A DNA stretch of 64,000 nucleotides from Girardinichthys multiradiatus (GCF_021462225.1 NC_061798.1:27071320-27135319), one strand, 5' to 3'. Positions 1 through 14,100 are shown, numbered from the stretch's first letter. Made by a program: numbers and translations. Notes: generated from the sequence alone by a model not told the origin.

Positions 1-59
1 CCTGAGCACCATAGAGGTAAAGACATTCCCTCAAAAGACCTGTAATTCTAGAAATTATT

Positions 60-270
60 TGTATTCAGGGCAGTGAATACAAATGCATGCCACACTTTTC
101 CAATTTTAACAAAACAAAAATGTTTGAAATCAATAATTTTTGTTCTATTTCCCAGCTCTCCACTACTTTGTGAAGATCTATTGCATTAAATCCCAGTAAA
201 CTGCATTGAAGTTTATGGTTGTAACGTCACAAGTAAAAAAGTTGGAGAGTATGTATATTTTGCAAGGCAT
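60..270. mobile_element. Tc1-like transposon terminal remnant
   Basis: The piece reads from cagtgaatacaaatgcatgcc to ggttgtaacgtcacaag and ends at tttgcaaggca. This is the well-known terminal region of a fish Tc1-like family, also present at 16.9, 32.9, 45.5 and 47.6 kb. No transposase is left. Confidence 0.5.
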
Positions 271-1359
271 GGTTAAATATGTCAAATATATCTGTTACAA
301 AGAATTGAAAATTAATAAGATTGTTATATCCCTGGATATGTTGCAACATCCCTGAATGTTGTAAGATATGTCATGTAAGATGATCCTCATGAACTGATCC
401 CTGTGTGTCTTCTCGTGTCAGTTTTATTTTGACAACAGCCTTGTGCTGCTGAGGGTGTTGCACCTTAGTCCGTATTTCCAACTATTCTTCCCAGGCAACA
501 TTTCAGCTCCCGCCTCCTGGGAGCAAATAAAAACAATCACAAGAGCGCTCTAACTTTTCAGTCCTTTTGCAGTGAATGGTGTTGGGTTTCTGAGAGACTT
601 AAATAACTTCTCCCTGAAGGTTTTTGTCATTATTTTGTTTCTATTGATCGAAACCAGTTCATTGTAAAACTGGGTTTTATGTTGCAGATATAATGCTGCG
701 TAGCCATGAAATCCAACACGAATGACATATTCAGACTTTATCCTTCATTAAGATGCATCAGAACCTCCTGCTATATGGTGCATGGTTACAAGTAAATACC
801 TTTGAAAGGACCAAGCACCACAGGAGCCATTTCCCTGTAATGTTAAGCACCTCAAGCACTGTTCAGAACCATTGTTCAAGAAACCTACATGTTGTTGGAG
901 CCAGTTCTTGAACAACAGGTGCTTACCTGTTGTTCTCTGACCCCACAGCCCTCAAGTGTTTGACCTTTGCCATTGAAATTTTCAGTTTTTAGTTGCGAAG
1001 CAAAACTCTGTCACGTACACACAGCAGCAGGAGCAACTGTAGGGATGGGCGACCGCGCCGACAGCATTCGGCTGTAGACAAAAAAAGCTTTGATCCATGG
1101 AGTTCAACAGGTGCCTGGTTTTCTTTGTGAGTGTGTGTGTGTCTGTGATGTGAGGAACGAGAGAATAAAAGCAGCTGTGGCGTAATGTTAGCTCCAGCGG
1201 GACTCATATTCTGCTCTTTATTTCTAAAATTAGTTTCTCCAGAATTTTCTTTTCTTTCTTCTTTTATGCACGTTTTCTTTATTACCCCGCATTTGTCTAC
1301 AGTTAGGCAGATTAAAAGGTAATCCAAGCTATCTTTTCTTTATTTATAAAGTCCACTTG

Positions 1360-1625
1360 GTCAATGGACCCACCGTTACCAGCAATACTAACTTTAACTA
1401 TTCTGGAAACATCTTCCACAAGGTTTAGGAGTGTGTTCATAGTTAGATGAGAAAACCAGAACTGCAGCCTCTGCTCTAATTCATCCCAAAGGTGTTGAAG
1501 AAGGTTGAGGTCAGGATTCTGTGCAGCTACTCAAGTTTCTCCACACCAACCTTTATACACCTGCAGCTATGGAGGTGATTGGAACACCAGAATTCATTGA
1601 TAAGGTGGTGTGACCCAATACTAAA
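1360..1625 (-). mobile_element. Internally deleted Tc1-like element
   Basis: Diagnostic phrases of a common Tc1-like family are present (tcatcccaaaggtgttga, gttgaggtcagga, ctatggaggtgattggaacacc), joined by a large internal deletion. The transposase would read on the - strand; no open frame remains. Confidence 0.45.
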
Positions 1626-2319
1626 TGCATAATTAAATAATTAGTTTAAAAACATTTGTGTATGTGTTAAGCTCATACTTATTTAGATATTTACTCATTT
1701 AATAATTTAGCTTCAGTCACCTTGTCTGTGGCAGTGTCTCTGAAGGCAAGGCTGGCATGCATGATGTGCTGCAACACAGGACTTAATAATTAAATAAAAC
1801 CACTTAAATAAGGATGTATGCTTTCAACATTTAATTAAAAAAAATCTTGATAAATTATTTGCACATTAAAATATTGAATTTAATTTTTATAAATTGCTTA
1901 AGGTGTAAATAATTGTTGATGAATGTTTATTTATTTAATGTATGCATTTCCAGACTATATTCACGATTTATATCATCACATATAAGTATGTATTCAGTGA
2001 TCTATTGATTTATTTAAATGTGATATTTATTTTGCTCTATACTATCAAAGCAAACAAAATATTAAAATTAAAACAAAACATTTACAATCACTGTAACCAC
2101 ATAATGAATTCAAATTCTAACTGAAGTTTGCCAGCTTCATCATTAAGTTGGAGATTTAATTGATTACAGATATTTATTTATTGAATTGTGAAATTTTTGG
2201 AAAAGGGGAAAGCAGCTTCAAATAATCACACAAATGAGAAGAAGACTTAATTTCAATATAAACAACATAGGTACATATTAATAAATAAGGATACAAGTAA
2301 AAGGTAAATTATTACAGTC

Positions 2320-2690
2320 ATTTTAATTCAAAAAGTGAATCTCCCCCAAACCTTTAAATGAGCGTTGCTTCAAAATCCTCTGAAGGCTTAGTCTGCCATC
2401 GTTTTTCCTTCCACTCAACTTTCCACGAGCATGTTTGGATACAGCACTCCAACCAGCTTTATTGGTCCCATGTAATATTCTTAATTACTGCACAATAAGT
2501 AAAATATTTTGGTTTTTATTAGCTGTAGACCATAATCATCAAATCAGAACTACATGCTTGAAATATAGCTGAATCTATAAAGTTTGACAAGTTTTACTTT
2601 ATAAATCGAGTATCTGATTTACTGACATAAATCAACTTTTTGAAGATATTCTTATTTACTGAGATGCAACTGCTAACCAAAATCGTTAAA
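2320..2690. mobile_element. Nonautonomous DNA transposon remnant
   Basis: The ends (aattcaaaaagtgaat ... aaatcaactttttgaagat) look like terminal inverted repeats. The core phrase ttccttccactcaactttcca recurs at about 48.73 kb in a second copy. The interior is deleted and noncoding. Confidence 0.4.
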
Positions 2691-2779
2691 AACATTCATG
2701 GTTAAATTGATCACACCTTTGAAAGAGCATCCATAATGGATTATTTTGTTAAACTGGGAATCTTCAGACTACGTGTGGC

Positions 2780-3452
2780 CTGCCATGCTGTTTCTGATCA
2801 GCCAATCAGTGGGAGGAAGAGTTCCTGGCCTTCCTGCTGCAGTTTGAAACGTGGAGCGTGTGCTTCCTTGAGATGATCTATAAACAGGTTTTTAAACATG
2901 TTTCAGCTGTTTCAGCGTAAATGCACTGTGTCATCAGTTTGTGCGCCAACTCTTCTTGAAGACACACCTGTCGGGCTCTTCCAGGTAAGACATTCAGTCA
3001 TTTAAAGTCAAACCCTCGCTGTTGTCCAATTGGCTGTATTTAGAGTAAAACAAAAATATCCCTAAGATTTCTGGGCCTTCATCCGCCCCCCTGCAGCGTA
3101 CTCACGCATAGTTGCGTGTTTTTACGCACGGCCGAAATGAAAATGAGGGCAGCGAGTTTGTGCATTGTTTTGATGAACAGGGCAGTGAGCTGGAATGATT
3201 TGATTTTCTGAGGCGCAATTATAAAACGCACTGCATTATTACACAGAGTAGGCTGGAGCCAAACAAGGAGGAGGCCTTTACTATACACTCATGCGCAGGG
3301 CATCATCCACCCACTGACTCAGAGAACAATCAGCCCCTCAGAGATAAATGCCAGATTCTCTTCCTCCGAGCTTCACTCATGTCTCTACGTGAATGCTGTT
3401 GCTGAGGACATGCAGTCCTGAACGCGGACCGCCAGAAGAAGCAAGAGCAGAA
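2780..3452 (+). promoter_or_regulatory. Candidate upstream promoter and 5' UTR exon of rgl
   Basis: The stretch is less AT-rich than its surroundings. It holds a CCAAT motif in gccaatcagtggg (about 2800), a TATA-like ctataaac (about 2878) and an AP-1-like tgactca (about 3317). Two good donors follow: ttccag|gtaagac at about 2984 and gcagaa|gtaagtag at 3453. Either could end a noncoding exon that splices to the acceptor at 4921. No transcript evidence is available, so this is inference from signal order. Confidence 0.3.
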
Positions 3453-3904
3453 GTAAGTAGCTGCATGTCTTTATGTGTATCTGCACTCTTTTATGCTTAA
3501 GATGAATTCATATTTTTCACTTTTGGTCGATTTTTAAATAAAAATGGCGCAATTTTTTTGGTTTTCATGAATTATATCTGATTATAGCTGAAAGTGATTA
3601 ATGTGCATTATTTTGACATTTATGGCTCTCAAGAGCTTGTATCAAATGGCCACCACTTACACTATATTTGCAATCAGTGCATACGAACTGAATATCGAAA
3701 TAACTACTAATATTTTTTACTGGTGCCTTTTTAATAAATTACAGTATAATTGGAAATGTGATTGGTTTGTTTTTCATTTGAAAAAGTTAACCTTATACAG
3801 ATTTGTTAGGGTTATATTTCAGGCATTCATTTCTGTTAATTTAGCTTGGTATAACTTGCAGCTGATTAAAAAAAAATCTGTTTCTCATATAATTAGTCAT
3901 TAAG

Positions 3905-4195
3905 AGTCATTGACACTCAACACACTTGTATAGTGCTTTATCAAGTCTGAGGACCACCACAGCGATTTACACTACAGTCATCCCACCATTCATGCACTGA
4001 CAGTGGTAGGCTATGCTGTAGCTACAGCTGCCCTGGTGCAGACTGACAGAAGTGGGGCTGCCATACAATCGGTGCCACAGGGCCCTCCAACCACCATCAG
4101 CAGGCAATGTTGGGGACAGAGCAGGAGTTTGAACCGGCAACCCACCAGTTGCAAGACAAACCTCTACCACCATGAGTTGTCCACAAGGTGGACAG
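3905..4195. repeat. Teleost dispersed repeat (GC-rich, SINE/MITE-like)
   Basis: The segment from tatagtgctttatcaagtctgagg to the ttgaaccggcaacccaccagttgca region resembles a dispersed teleost repeat that is common across fish genomes. Open frames crossing it (3967-4332, 4003-4257) are incidental. It lies in the putative 5' intron of rgl. Confidence 0.45.
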
Positions 4196-4995
4196 TTGCT
4201 CAAATAGTGCTGTATCCAGGTAAACTGATAGAAGGTTTGGTGGAAGGAAAACTGTAGAAAAAAATAAATACATCTCAAACACTGCCTTAAAGAATATCTG
4301 TTTAATGTAGAATCCTGTTCAGATTTAATCAAAGTATTTCATATTTTAAGTTAGAGATGGCTGAAAAACGTCCAGACTGTTCCAAATTTTTGCCAAAAGA
4401 AATCTAAAAGAGATACAAACTTCATCCTCTTTAGCTTCGTGTGTTATGCAAACATATTTCTAGACGTGCAAAAGAAACAGAAGAAAACCCATTTGGGTCC
4501 AATTATCAACTTTTATTTTTTTTTTGGACACGCTCATACCTCCACTTGATAAAAAAAAACACTCTGAATGGTGAGCAATATAAAAACCTCACCTGGGGGA
4601 GAGGACCAGTATAAGGTTCCCACAGTAGGAAATGGTTTTAGGTTGACATTTCTGTATATTTATATATTCTTACAGAAAATATTAAAATTACAATATGTGC
4701 AATACTGAACTGAATTACTGAATTAACGTATGTTTTTTTGTGATTCAAGTTTATATTGTATAATCCTTCATTTTATCAGATGATGGCCCATTCCCTAACA
4801 GCGTCATGTATATCTGAGAACTGAAAGATTTGGTTGTTTTGAATATCTGCAGACTTTCATATCACTCTGACTGGCTGAAATAAAATGAGGGCGCCCATTT
4901 TCACGCTTTCCTCCCAAACAGATGAGGCAGCAGGTGTGGGAGATCTCCAATGAGAGGTGTGTGGGCCTGTGAGCGTGACCGACTCAGAGCAGGAA

Positions 4996-5187
4996 ATGAG
5001 GAGCACTCTTCCTTTGTGTGGAGGCGATGATGAAGCCTGTGGTCACCAGCGAAGCATCAGCAGGGTGGGCAGGATGAAGAGGCTGCTGTGGCTGAGGTCC
5101 AGTCACTGCGGAGGCGTCATCTTGGACACGGAGCCCGGAGTGTGGCTGAGGAGCTTCCAGCTGCTGGACACCGATAGGCACCATGAG
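4996..5187 (+). CDS. rgl3: rgl first coding exon 1a (upstream promoter form)
   Basis: This is an open frame ending at a phase-0 donor (CATGAG|GTAAGG). It has ATGs at 4996 and 5074, both with a purine at -3, and a stop at 4951 closes the frame upstream. The last residues ([16 protein letters not shown]...) resemble the alternative N-terminal exon known in RALGDS and RGL2, in which a short hydrophobic plus 'SF-LD' segment precedes the acidic WGEE region. The exon may start at 4922, after an acceptor with a pyrimidine tract (ctttcctcccaaacag). In that case a short upstream ORF (ATG 4922, stop 4970) precedes the main start. It joins in frame to 12470. The exact start codon is not settled. Confidence 0.6.
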
Positions 5188-8100
5188 GTAAGGCTGGATA
5201 AAGGTAGAATATTTCTTTTATATTTTAAAAGTAAGAAGTTAATTGTCTTAGAGAAATACCAACGTTCTGTTGTGTTCATAAAAAATTCGGACATTATGAC
5301 TTGCGTCCTCTGCATGGAAAATAAAGGAAAAGCATAAACACATCTTCACTCCTAACTTAAAGTTTATTACCCAAATAGAGAACAGCAGCCTTGCTCTTTG
5401 TAAAAAATTGTTACATTTGTTTGCTTTCTTTCAGTTCTTTAGACATTTGAACACTAGTAAGACTAATAAGACTATTCTAGGACGTTATCTGGTTATTTAA
5501 GTTTATTGACTGCTTCATGCCTTTTAAGATGTAATAGAAAGGTCAATTTGTGAGTTTGAGGCATAAAGCAAAAGTCTTGATATAGATCATGATTGAAAGA
5601 GCAAGATCTCTGACACAAGCAGCTGAACGGAGTGGCTAGACCGGGCTTGGACATTGGGTGAGGAACTTTGTTATTCAGGAAGAGATCAGAGTCTCCTGGA
5701 CCTGTTGCTTCAGTAACCCAATTTTGGATAAGCAGAAGAAAATGGATGGATAGGTGGTAGTATTTAGGTCTACAACTTCTCCTGTTTTTATTTAATTTAG
5801 TCAATAATATAAAAGAAAATAATAATAAATGTCCATAACAGGTTCTCAGGCTAAGGATGCCAAAAATATACCAAAGAGGCAGCAATTTCTTCTTTTGGCA
5901 ATTTTTACTCAGAATATATTAATTTGTCTTTCACATTTAATTTAGAATAAACATCTATATTTTTTTTTTATTAGTTACTAAGTTTCTTTATAGGCTCCAG
6001 GTCATTTTGCCTCTTCGCCAGTTTGTGCCCACATTATTTTTTCCCTGTACCATTGCTCTTAACCATTGTCAGTGTATTTCTCTATCAGTTAAATCTTTAG
6101 ATGAATTGGGGACAAACAATCAGGAAATGGTCAAATGTCACAAATAATTTATCTTTATACTATTTACAAAGATTTGTTTTACACCCTTTCTCCATTGTTT
6201 ATGTTTCGGACCCCCATTAGGACCATAGAGCTTTAAATGACTTACCACAGACTATGACACCTGATCAAAGCAAAAAATCCTCCCAGTATCATTGTGTGCA
6301 ATGTTGTAATTACAAAGGATGCTCAGTTTGGTAGGATATTACATATCAAGTGTCAGGCTTGGATGCTCTGCATAGATCATATATTTGGCCCGTTTAATGG
6401 ACTTCAAAAGCCCTGAATGCTTGCCCCTGATGTACATCTCCAGTGGATGAGGAGCTAAATCATATGGAGAGTGGTGAGGACTTTGTACAATGGCAAAGAA
6501 AGAAAAGGGTCTGGAAAACATGGCTTAAATGAAACTGACGGTGCCATTTACATTTTCAGCAATAACTATTTTTGCATAATTACATTTTCTTACTGCAGAG
6601 TCTGACTAGAAAAAAAGTAAATTATTGAAATCATTGTTTGTCAAAATGGGTACAAAATGTATAAAATGATGCGCAGTTGGTACAAAGACGTTTTGTACCA
6701 AAAAGGTTCTGAAACAAAAGAACCAAAACTGTAAAAGTATGAAATGGTGAACAAGTAAAATAACCAGCAGTAACAGTCTTGAAATAATGTTGTGTCTTTG
6801 ACAGCTGGATGTTAATCCATATTCCTTTCTTTGTTTTTGTGTCATAGGAATTCCACTATTGCATAATTTTCTTTCACTTTTTAGGGAAACCAATACGGAA
6901 GTATAATTTAGAAGTTATTTGCCTTTCCTTGTAGTTTTAGCTGAAGGAAGTCTCAAATATTTTTTTTTTAGAAAATAAAACCAATGCAACTTCAAGATAA
7001 GTTAAAAACCTTATTTTTCCCAAGAAGCTTTTTCTTTTGCTGCCAGTAGAGAACAAATGCAAAAAAAAAAACGCTATTGACAAACATAAAAAATATTTGC
7101 CACAACATTTATAAAACAACCAGGATGCAAACATAGACTGCTATAGTTACTCTGTGGGCCTATTAGATCAAATCTTTGAGGTACTTTTGAGGTACCAAGG
7201 ATAGTTCCTTGTGATTCTGGTTCTGTAGAGCTGGGGGGGAGAGCTGAAAATTTCTGGTAAAAATGCATGCGCTAGTGGGACTTCGCACAGGTCAAGAGGT
7301 CGTCGATAATTGTACCGAGGTATTTGTAAAGCAAAGCTTCAACAACTTCAACAACTTGTCCATGGATAAAACAAGAAGGCATGATGAAGGCTTCTTTCCA
7401 AAATCAATTAACATTTCTTTAGTTTTTGAGAAGCTAATCTTCAGAAGTGACCACTCACACTCCTGGTCATTGAGCAGAAATGCAACACTTTAATGTCTTT
7501 CTGAAGTCATGCTCCCACTTCTCAGTCCGCCACCCCATCAACCCTTCATGTGTCTAATTTGAACTAATTGACGTCTCTCCTGCGAATCTTTTGTTTGGCC
7601 TTTTTATTAATCGCTGTGAGGCTTAGTGAAACGTGAGAGACAGAAACTCATTACATAAACAAAACTCTCATTATTCATCTTTTGACTTAATGAGCAGCAG
7701 AAACCTGACCCAGATTAAAGATCTGCTGACGTTTCTCAGGGATTTGCTTTTATCACGAGTACATCTGCAAACCTATGACGTGTTACAAAAGGCACTAAAT
7801 TAAAAGGTTTTCCCATGATGCCATTCTTTGTGTGTCAGATAAGTATTTTTAGAATCAGAGCAGACCTGTTTTACACGGTACTTCACCCAGAGCTCTTAAA
7901 GTGATGGACAGGAATGTCAACAAGAGGCTGCTGAGCACTTTTCTTTCTTTTTTATAAATGTTTAGCTTCTCGCCTGACAGAGTTGGCCTGCAGTCCACTT
8001 CTTGGATGCATATGATTGATCTTCATTTAGTATTATTCCTTTCAAAGAATGATCCCTCCCATTTGTTTGACTGAGACACAATTATTACTTTCTTCGAGCA

Positions 8101-11100
8101 CCTGGAACAAATCAAAAGCTGTAGCTCCAGTTTTCAGCTGGACAGACAATTTCTTCAGGTTTACAATTTTACTTTGCTTTTTGGCCTGTTTCCAAAAGGT
8201 GGTGGTAGTAATAATAATAATAGGTAGAAGATTTATAAATAAAGTAGATGAATGAAAAACTTTCTACAATGAAGAAAAATAGCTCGCTAGAGAATGCACC
8301 AATATAACAGGCAATATAACAATCACTTCTGGAACTGGGGTTGAGGTTGCTTGCCATAAGAACATCATTAGTCTTGATGTTTTAAAAGAACTTTAAAGTT
8401 TTAAGTCTTATTTTGTTGTTGTTGCTGATTTTTTTTGCCCCAGTTTAAACGATTCAAAGAGGAGATCCAGCTGACCCTTTTTTCATCTTACAATAAAAGC
8501 AGTGAAAACTCAAAAGTTTTTTTTTTAACTCTTGAAAAGTTGCAAGTTCAATGGCTGATTTGCTAATAATACAACGAAAACAACAGATGCTGTTCATCAC
8601 AGCGATCAGTTCAGCAGGGAATCATGTTTGTTGCTGCTGTGGTAAAAGCTATCACTAATGATAAAACACACAGTGCAGCTCATAATTTACAATCGACACA
8701 AACCTACCATAGAAACCCAGTTTAATGCTTTAAACTAGTAAACAAAGTTGACCGCCACACTTCCCATTTTCAGTAACAGATCAAATAGCTGTACTTATGA
8801 CCAGCAGACACCAAGAGTAAGCATTTTCTGTATTAGTTGGTTTTGGTAAATGATATAAAATGTGGAAGTACAGATTGTAAATTACCCTTACATTGGTTAA
8901 AGAAAGTTTTGGTTTTAGTTCTTTTTTTACTGTACTTTCCAAGTTCACAAAATGGTAATGTGCACCCCTGATCCCTCCTGCTGCACAACCCTACCTTTGC
9001 TTTCAACTCTCCTTGAAAACAATGTTTTTAGAATTGGTCAGACCGCAAAACGTTTTGAAAATAATTTTTCACCAGTGGTCTTTATTCACTGTAATCAGGC
9101 CTGAAAGGTAAAGAGTGATCAGGACAGAAGACATGCAGCAAAGGTCTTAAGGTCAGTCGGGGGCTTGTAAATGCAAGTGTAATCATTTCTTTGTGTTTGA
9201 GCTCAGTTTGTTCACAAATGCATATCAGCAAATAATAATCAACTGATTTCTTTTAAGCTCAGCCCCCTTTCCCAGATTCCACCAAATCTGTGTTAAAACA
9301 TTATTAGTGATTATTAGTGGTGGGGATGTTCATAACAGGATATCTAATTCTGCTCAAGGCCCCATACAACCATGGGCCAGCCGTGCTGGGGTGTTTCATT
9401 TTACAATTTTTCCCACTTAAAAAACATCATGTTCTAATTTAGTGATTTTTTTTTTTAAAGTAAATGTGGTATTTTATTAAAGTTGAAAATGAGCAAAATA
9501 AATGCATAAAACTGAAGTTTTGAAGGTTCAATTTTTTTTCTGTTTTTATGGAGATATTTGTTTTTTACAGAATACATTCATGTCAGAATCTGACAGCAGG
9601 GATTTTAAAGCATTATATATGTAATAAGACTGTCTAACAAGCTCTCTCGTCACAGCCCCTGTAGGAGTCAAAGGGCAGAGTGGTCCTATGACAACTAACA
9701 AAACCATTGCCTTTTTTCTCTTATTTTTCTGAATCCATGGTATTTCTCGAGTTCCTTGTAGAGTTTTTTGTTTTTATTTTGTCAGTCTGAATATGGAGTA
9801 GCTACTGAATTTAGTCCAGTATGCATCATGTTTCAGTGCAATATGTGCTCCTTTACCTTAAAACTCGAATAAACTAATAGTTTTTGCTTCACTCTTAATT
9901 TTAAACAGTTGTTTGAGTTGAGGAAAATTATGCTTTTACTGATGTACTTTAACTAGGACAACGGCCCTCAAACTGGGGTCCGCGAACCATCGGTCAGGGG
10001 TCCGTGGAACACATGTCGAACCCGAGGAGGCACTGGTGTGGGTCTTCTGGGCTTGAGCTAATTAACACAATGGACAAATATTTAAGTCCGTCCACTTCAT
10101 CAAGTAAGGTAAAAGCCAAATCGGCTAAAATTATAAAGTATGACAACAGTTACGTCGAGTTTGGCTTCATCGAGAATTAGGATGGAAGACCAAAATGTGT
10201 TATGTGTCTTCAAGTGCAAGCAAACGAAGCGATGAAGCCAGTTAAGCTAAAGCAGCATCTCGTCACAAAGCAGCCGGAGTTCAAAGATAAAAAACGAGAA
10301 TTTTTCCAGCGAAAGGGTGAGAATTACATGCGGCAAAATAAAAAACAAAAAAAACAATTAGGTAACAGATTGGGTGTATGCATGTTATTTTTTTTTTTTT
10401 AAAGATACAGAATTCCTATAGTATTTAAGAGTACAAAAGGCAGTTTAAAAAATATTATCATGATGAGGAATCTTAAGGGGTCCATGGAAAAATTCTACCA
10501 CTGCTAAGAGGTCCCTGGCCCCTAAAAGTTTGAGAACCTCAGAACTAGGACACCTGAATGTGAATTATGACTATCGCTCTGCTGTCGGTATCACAATAAA
10601 ACAACACCAGTTTCTTCTGTAGCAACAATGAATTTTTCAGCCTCAGTTTTAGTGATCACGACACCTGCTCCCATTTAGTCCTGTCCCCTTATTGGTCAGT
10701 CTGTAGTGGCTCCGCCTACACCTGTTGCCTGACTCCGCCCACACCCCCACCTCCTATATAAAGAAGTTTCAGTCGCCTCAGCAGCTCACTGCCTTACGAA
10801 TAAGTCATCACCTTCGTCAGTTTTGAAGTCATGGGCGCTTTAGGTTTACTTCAGAGTCGAGTCAACAGTCAGAGGAAGCATCTCTATTTCTAACTCCCCG
10901 CAGTTTACGTTGCGTCTCAGGAGCAAAACAAAGAAGGATTTATTTGCCTCATCTTCTAGGAAAACATGGGAAAATGGCAGTTATCTATGGTATGTTGATG
11001 TAACTCTCGCTGTTTCACCTTTAAGCCACTAAAGTTTGAATCTTCAGAGGGTATTTTATTATTACTATTGCTTTTCCGGTCTTCCTGCTCAGGTAGCTTC

Positions 11101-14100
11101 ATGTGAACCTGACTCTGTTTCTGTTGACACGCTGATAAATAATTGCATTACCTGCAGGGGTTTATAAATCACTGCTACGTTTTGGTTTCGGCATCCTGCG
11201 TCCTGTTTTTCTTTGTTACATGTGTGCCACCGCGACATGTAACACAGCTTGTTTTCATTTAAATGATTTCATCTCGTCCTGATCACGTTTAATTTGGTCA
11301 ACATGTAACATATATGTTACATGTGCTTTCTTGCTAAGGTATTTTATTTGTGTTTGTTAGAGAAAATATGAATGTCTGCTTGTCCAGCTTGTGTTCATGT
11401 GTGCTAATGCCATCAATCTAAGACGGTTGCAAAGGTAAAAAATAAGGATAAGGAAAAACAAGTTTATTATCTTATTGTAATTATGTATTTACAAACCGCA
11501 GGTATTCTCTAAGTTTTGTGGTCTTATCTTATCTTATAAGTAAAACAATTTGTAGTGTGGTGCACCGAAAGAGTGACTTTCTCGTGTTACAGCCACTAAC
11601 TTTAGAGCATTTCCAGAGATTTTTATGTGGTTAACAACATAGCGCATGTGTAGGGTCGCTGTACTAGTTGAAGGTGATCCTCTGTACTAAAGCCTCTAAA
11701 AGGATTTCCCTGTTTTTAGCTCAATCCATCCCCACTGCATTATTCTGCCACCACCATGTTTCATTCAGGAGATGATGTGTTCAGGGTGATGTGCAGTAAA
11801 ACGTTTGCATTTTGGCGAAAAGGTTTAATTTTGGTCTGTCTTTATCCGTTTTGTGTAACTGGTGTTATGAATTTGATGACCTGCAGTGTTTTTTTTTATT
11901 GTGAGTATTGTGTTTGTAAGGCTGAGACTGTAGGAGATTTATTGTCAAAAAAAACCCTGAGGAATTCTGTACAACTTTATGCTCACTTCAATAATTGCCT
12001 TAAAATATGGTGATGTATTTTTTTTTTCTGGTAACATTTCTGGTAACTTCCTGCTTCTTCTCCACAATGAAGTATTGTGTTACGTGACAATGAGCCTGAT
12101 GCTGCAGCTATGTGTTAATCCAAACAAAAAAATGCTTGTTAAATCATGTTAAGATGTCTCATGGTCAGTCTAACTGTCCCTGTGGTTGAGGACATAAACA
12201 ACTGCGTCAATGAACGCTTCTTACTTGAGTCATTGGTTCATTCAGCTGTTGAAAGTATTTGAAGGTAGCGCCATAGAATGTGATTAAATGAACGCTATAC
12301 ATGTTCAGTTTCACCTGAACCCAGTTTCAAGTACAAGCAGCTCCACATTTATAGAAAATGTTTTAATATTGCGCTAATTTTCCCTGGAAGTTTAGTGTTT
12401 GGTTTGATTTCTGATGTTCTGTCCTTAACCAACCAGGTCATTATGACTTTCATTTTTTCCCCCCTGCAGGAACCAGTGCAGGAGTGGGGCGAGGAAGAGG
12501 AGGATGGGGCCATTTTTGGCATCACCCTGCGAAGGGAACCTGTCCCATCAGACTCCCCTGATCTCTTGCCGGTCTTTGGGTGCGTCCAGTACCACACTGT
12601 GAAGGTTCGCAGGTTGAAGGCTGCCACCTTGGAGCGCCTGGTTTCCCACCTGCTGGACGCAGAACGCCAAGAGCCCGACTTCATCCACGTGTTTTTCTCC
12701 ATGTACAGAGCCTTCACCTCCACCGACACCTTCATTGAACTGATGTTTCAGAGGTGAGTTTGTGGGCTTTTACTGAACTGAGACGGGTGTTAACAGAAAT
12801 CATGAGGGCCTGGTCAGCTGCTTTTCCAGCCACCATATGAACGCATTGTTGCTGCTTAAATTACAACGATCTGTTTACCACTAAACATTCAGTCTGCAGG
12901 AGGAAAAAAAGCACAATAGTTTGACATTTTCTGCAAGTAATGCTAACCCTAATGGTTTTTGAAGGAAAGGAAACTGTTCTTTTTCCCCCATGCAGTCTGG
13001 TAAAGATTGACATTTGATGTGAGTATTTGTGTGGTTGAGATAAGTATGGATAAAAAAAAATATATGCGAATGGAAATATTTGTTTTTTTCCAGACTGTAT
13101 TTTCTTACTTCAATGTCTAAAAGTTGTCCTTCCTTCCATGTTTCCTGGCTTCCTCCTTCAAATACTTTCTTGTGTCCTTCCCTCCTATTGTGTTAGGAAC
13201 TAAAGGATGCCACAACATTTGATCAAAATTATCAACCCACAGAGGGCTTAATCTGAAGACACCAAGAAATTTAACTTGGAAAAACTGACTCTGCAGGCTG
13301 GTCCAGTTTGCTGAAATGTCATTGCAGAAATTCAAAATGGTAGTTTATATGGCCTCCATGTGCTAGTAGGCATGCCCGACAACATTGGGGCGCCCTCCTT
13401 ATGAGATGACCCGGAACCCACTGTACCAGCAAAGAGTCTAACGATGGGTCTAAGGATTTCATCCTGATACCGAATGACAGTCAGGGTACCATCGTTTATC
13501 CTGTACAGGTCTGTAAGTCCCTTCATGGATATTCCTCCCCAGACCAACACTGACCCACAACCAAACCGATCATGCTGAACAATGTTGCAGGCAGCATAAT
13601 GTTCACCGCAGCTTCTCCAGACCCTTGCATTCTTTCTGTCACACGAGCCCAGAGTGAACCTGCTCTCATCTGTGAAAAGAAGAGGGCGCCAGAGCCAAAC
13701 CCCGCCAAGTCTAGCTCCACAACGTGGGGCAGTGAGCAGAGGGCGTATTAGAGGATGTTGGGCCCTCAAGCAACCCTCAGGAAGTCTGTTTGTAATGAAA
13801 CATTCATAGCAGTGGCCCGCTGGAGATCACTTTGTAGAGCTCTGGCAGTACTCATCCTGTTCCTCCTTGCACAAAGCAGCAGATATTGGTCCTTCTGATG
13901 GGTTAAGGACCTCTGACGGCCCTGTCCAGCTCTCCTAGAGTAACTGTCGGTCTGCTGGAATCTCCTCCATGCTCTTGAGACCATGCTGGGCGACGCAGCA
14001 AACCTTCACCCAATGGCATGTATTGAAGTGGCATCCTGTTGAAGTTGGATTACTTGTGGAAACCATTCTTGTTTTGGGGTTCATGTCATTGTTGCCCCTT

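Noticed and set aside
989..1327. 112-codon frame on the - strand near the window start
   Set aside because: Low-complexity (HTHTH from a TG run), no domain and no splice or promoter context.
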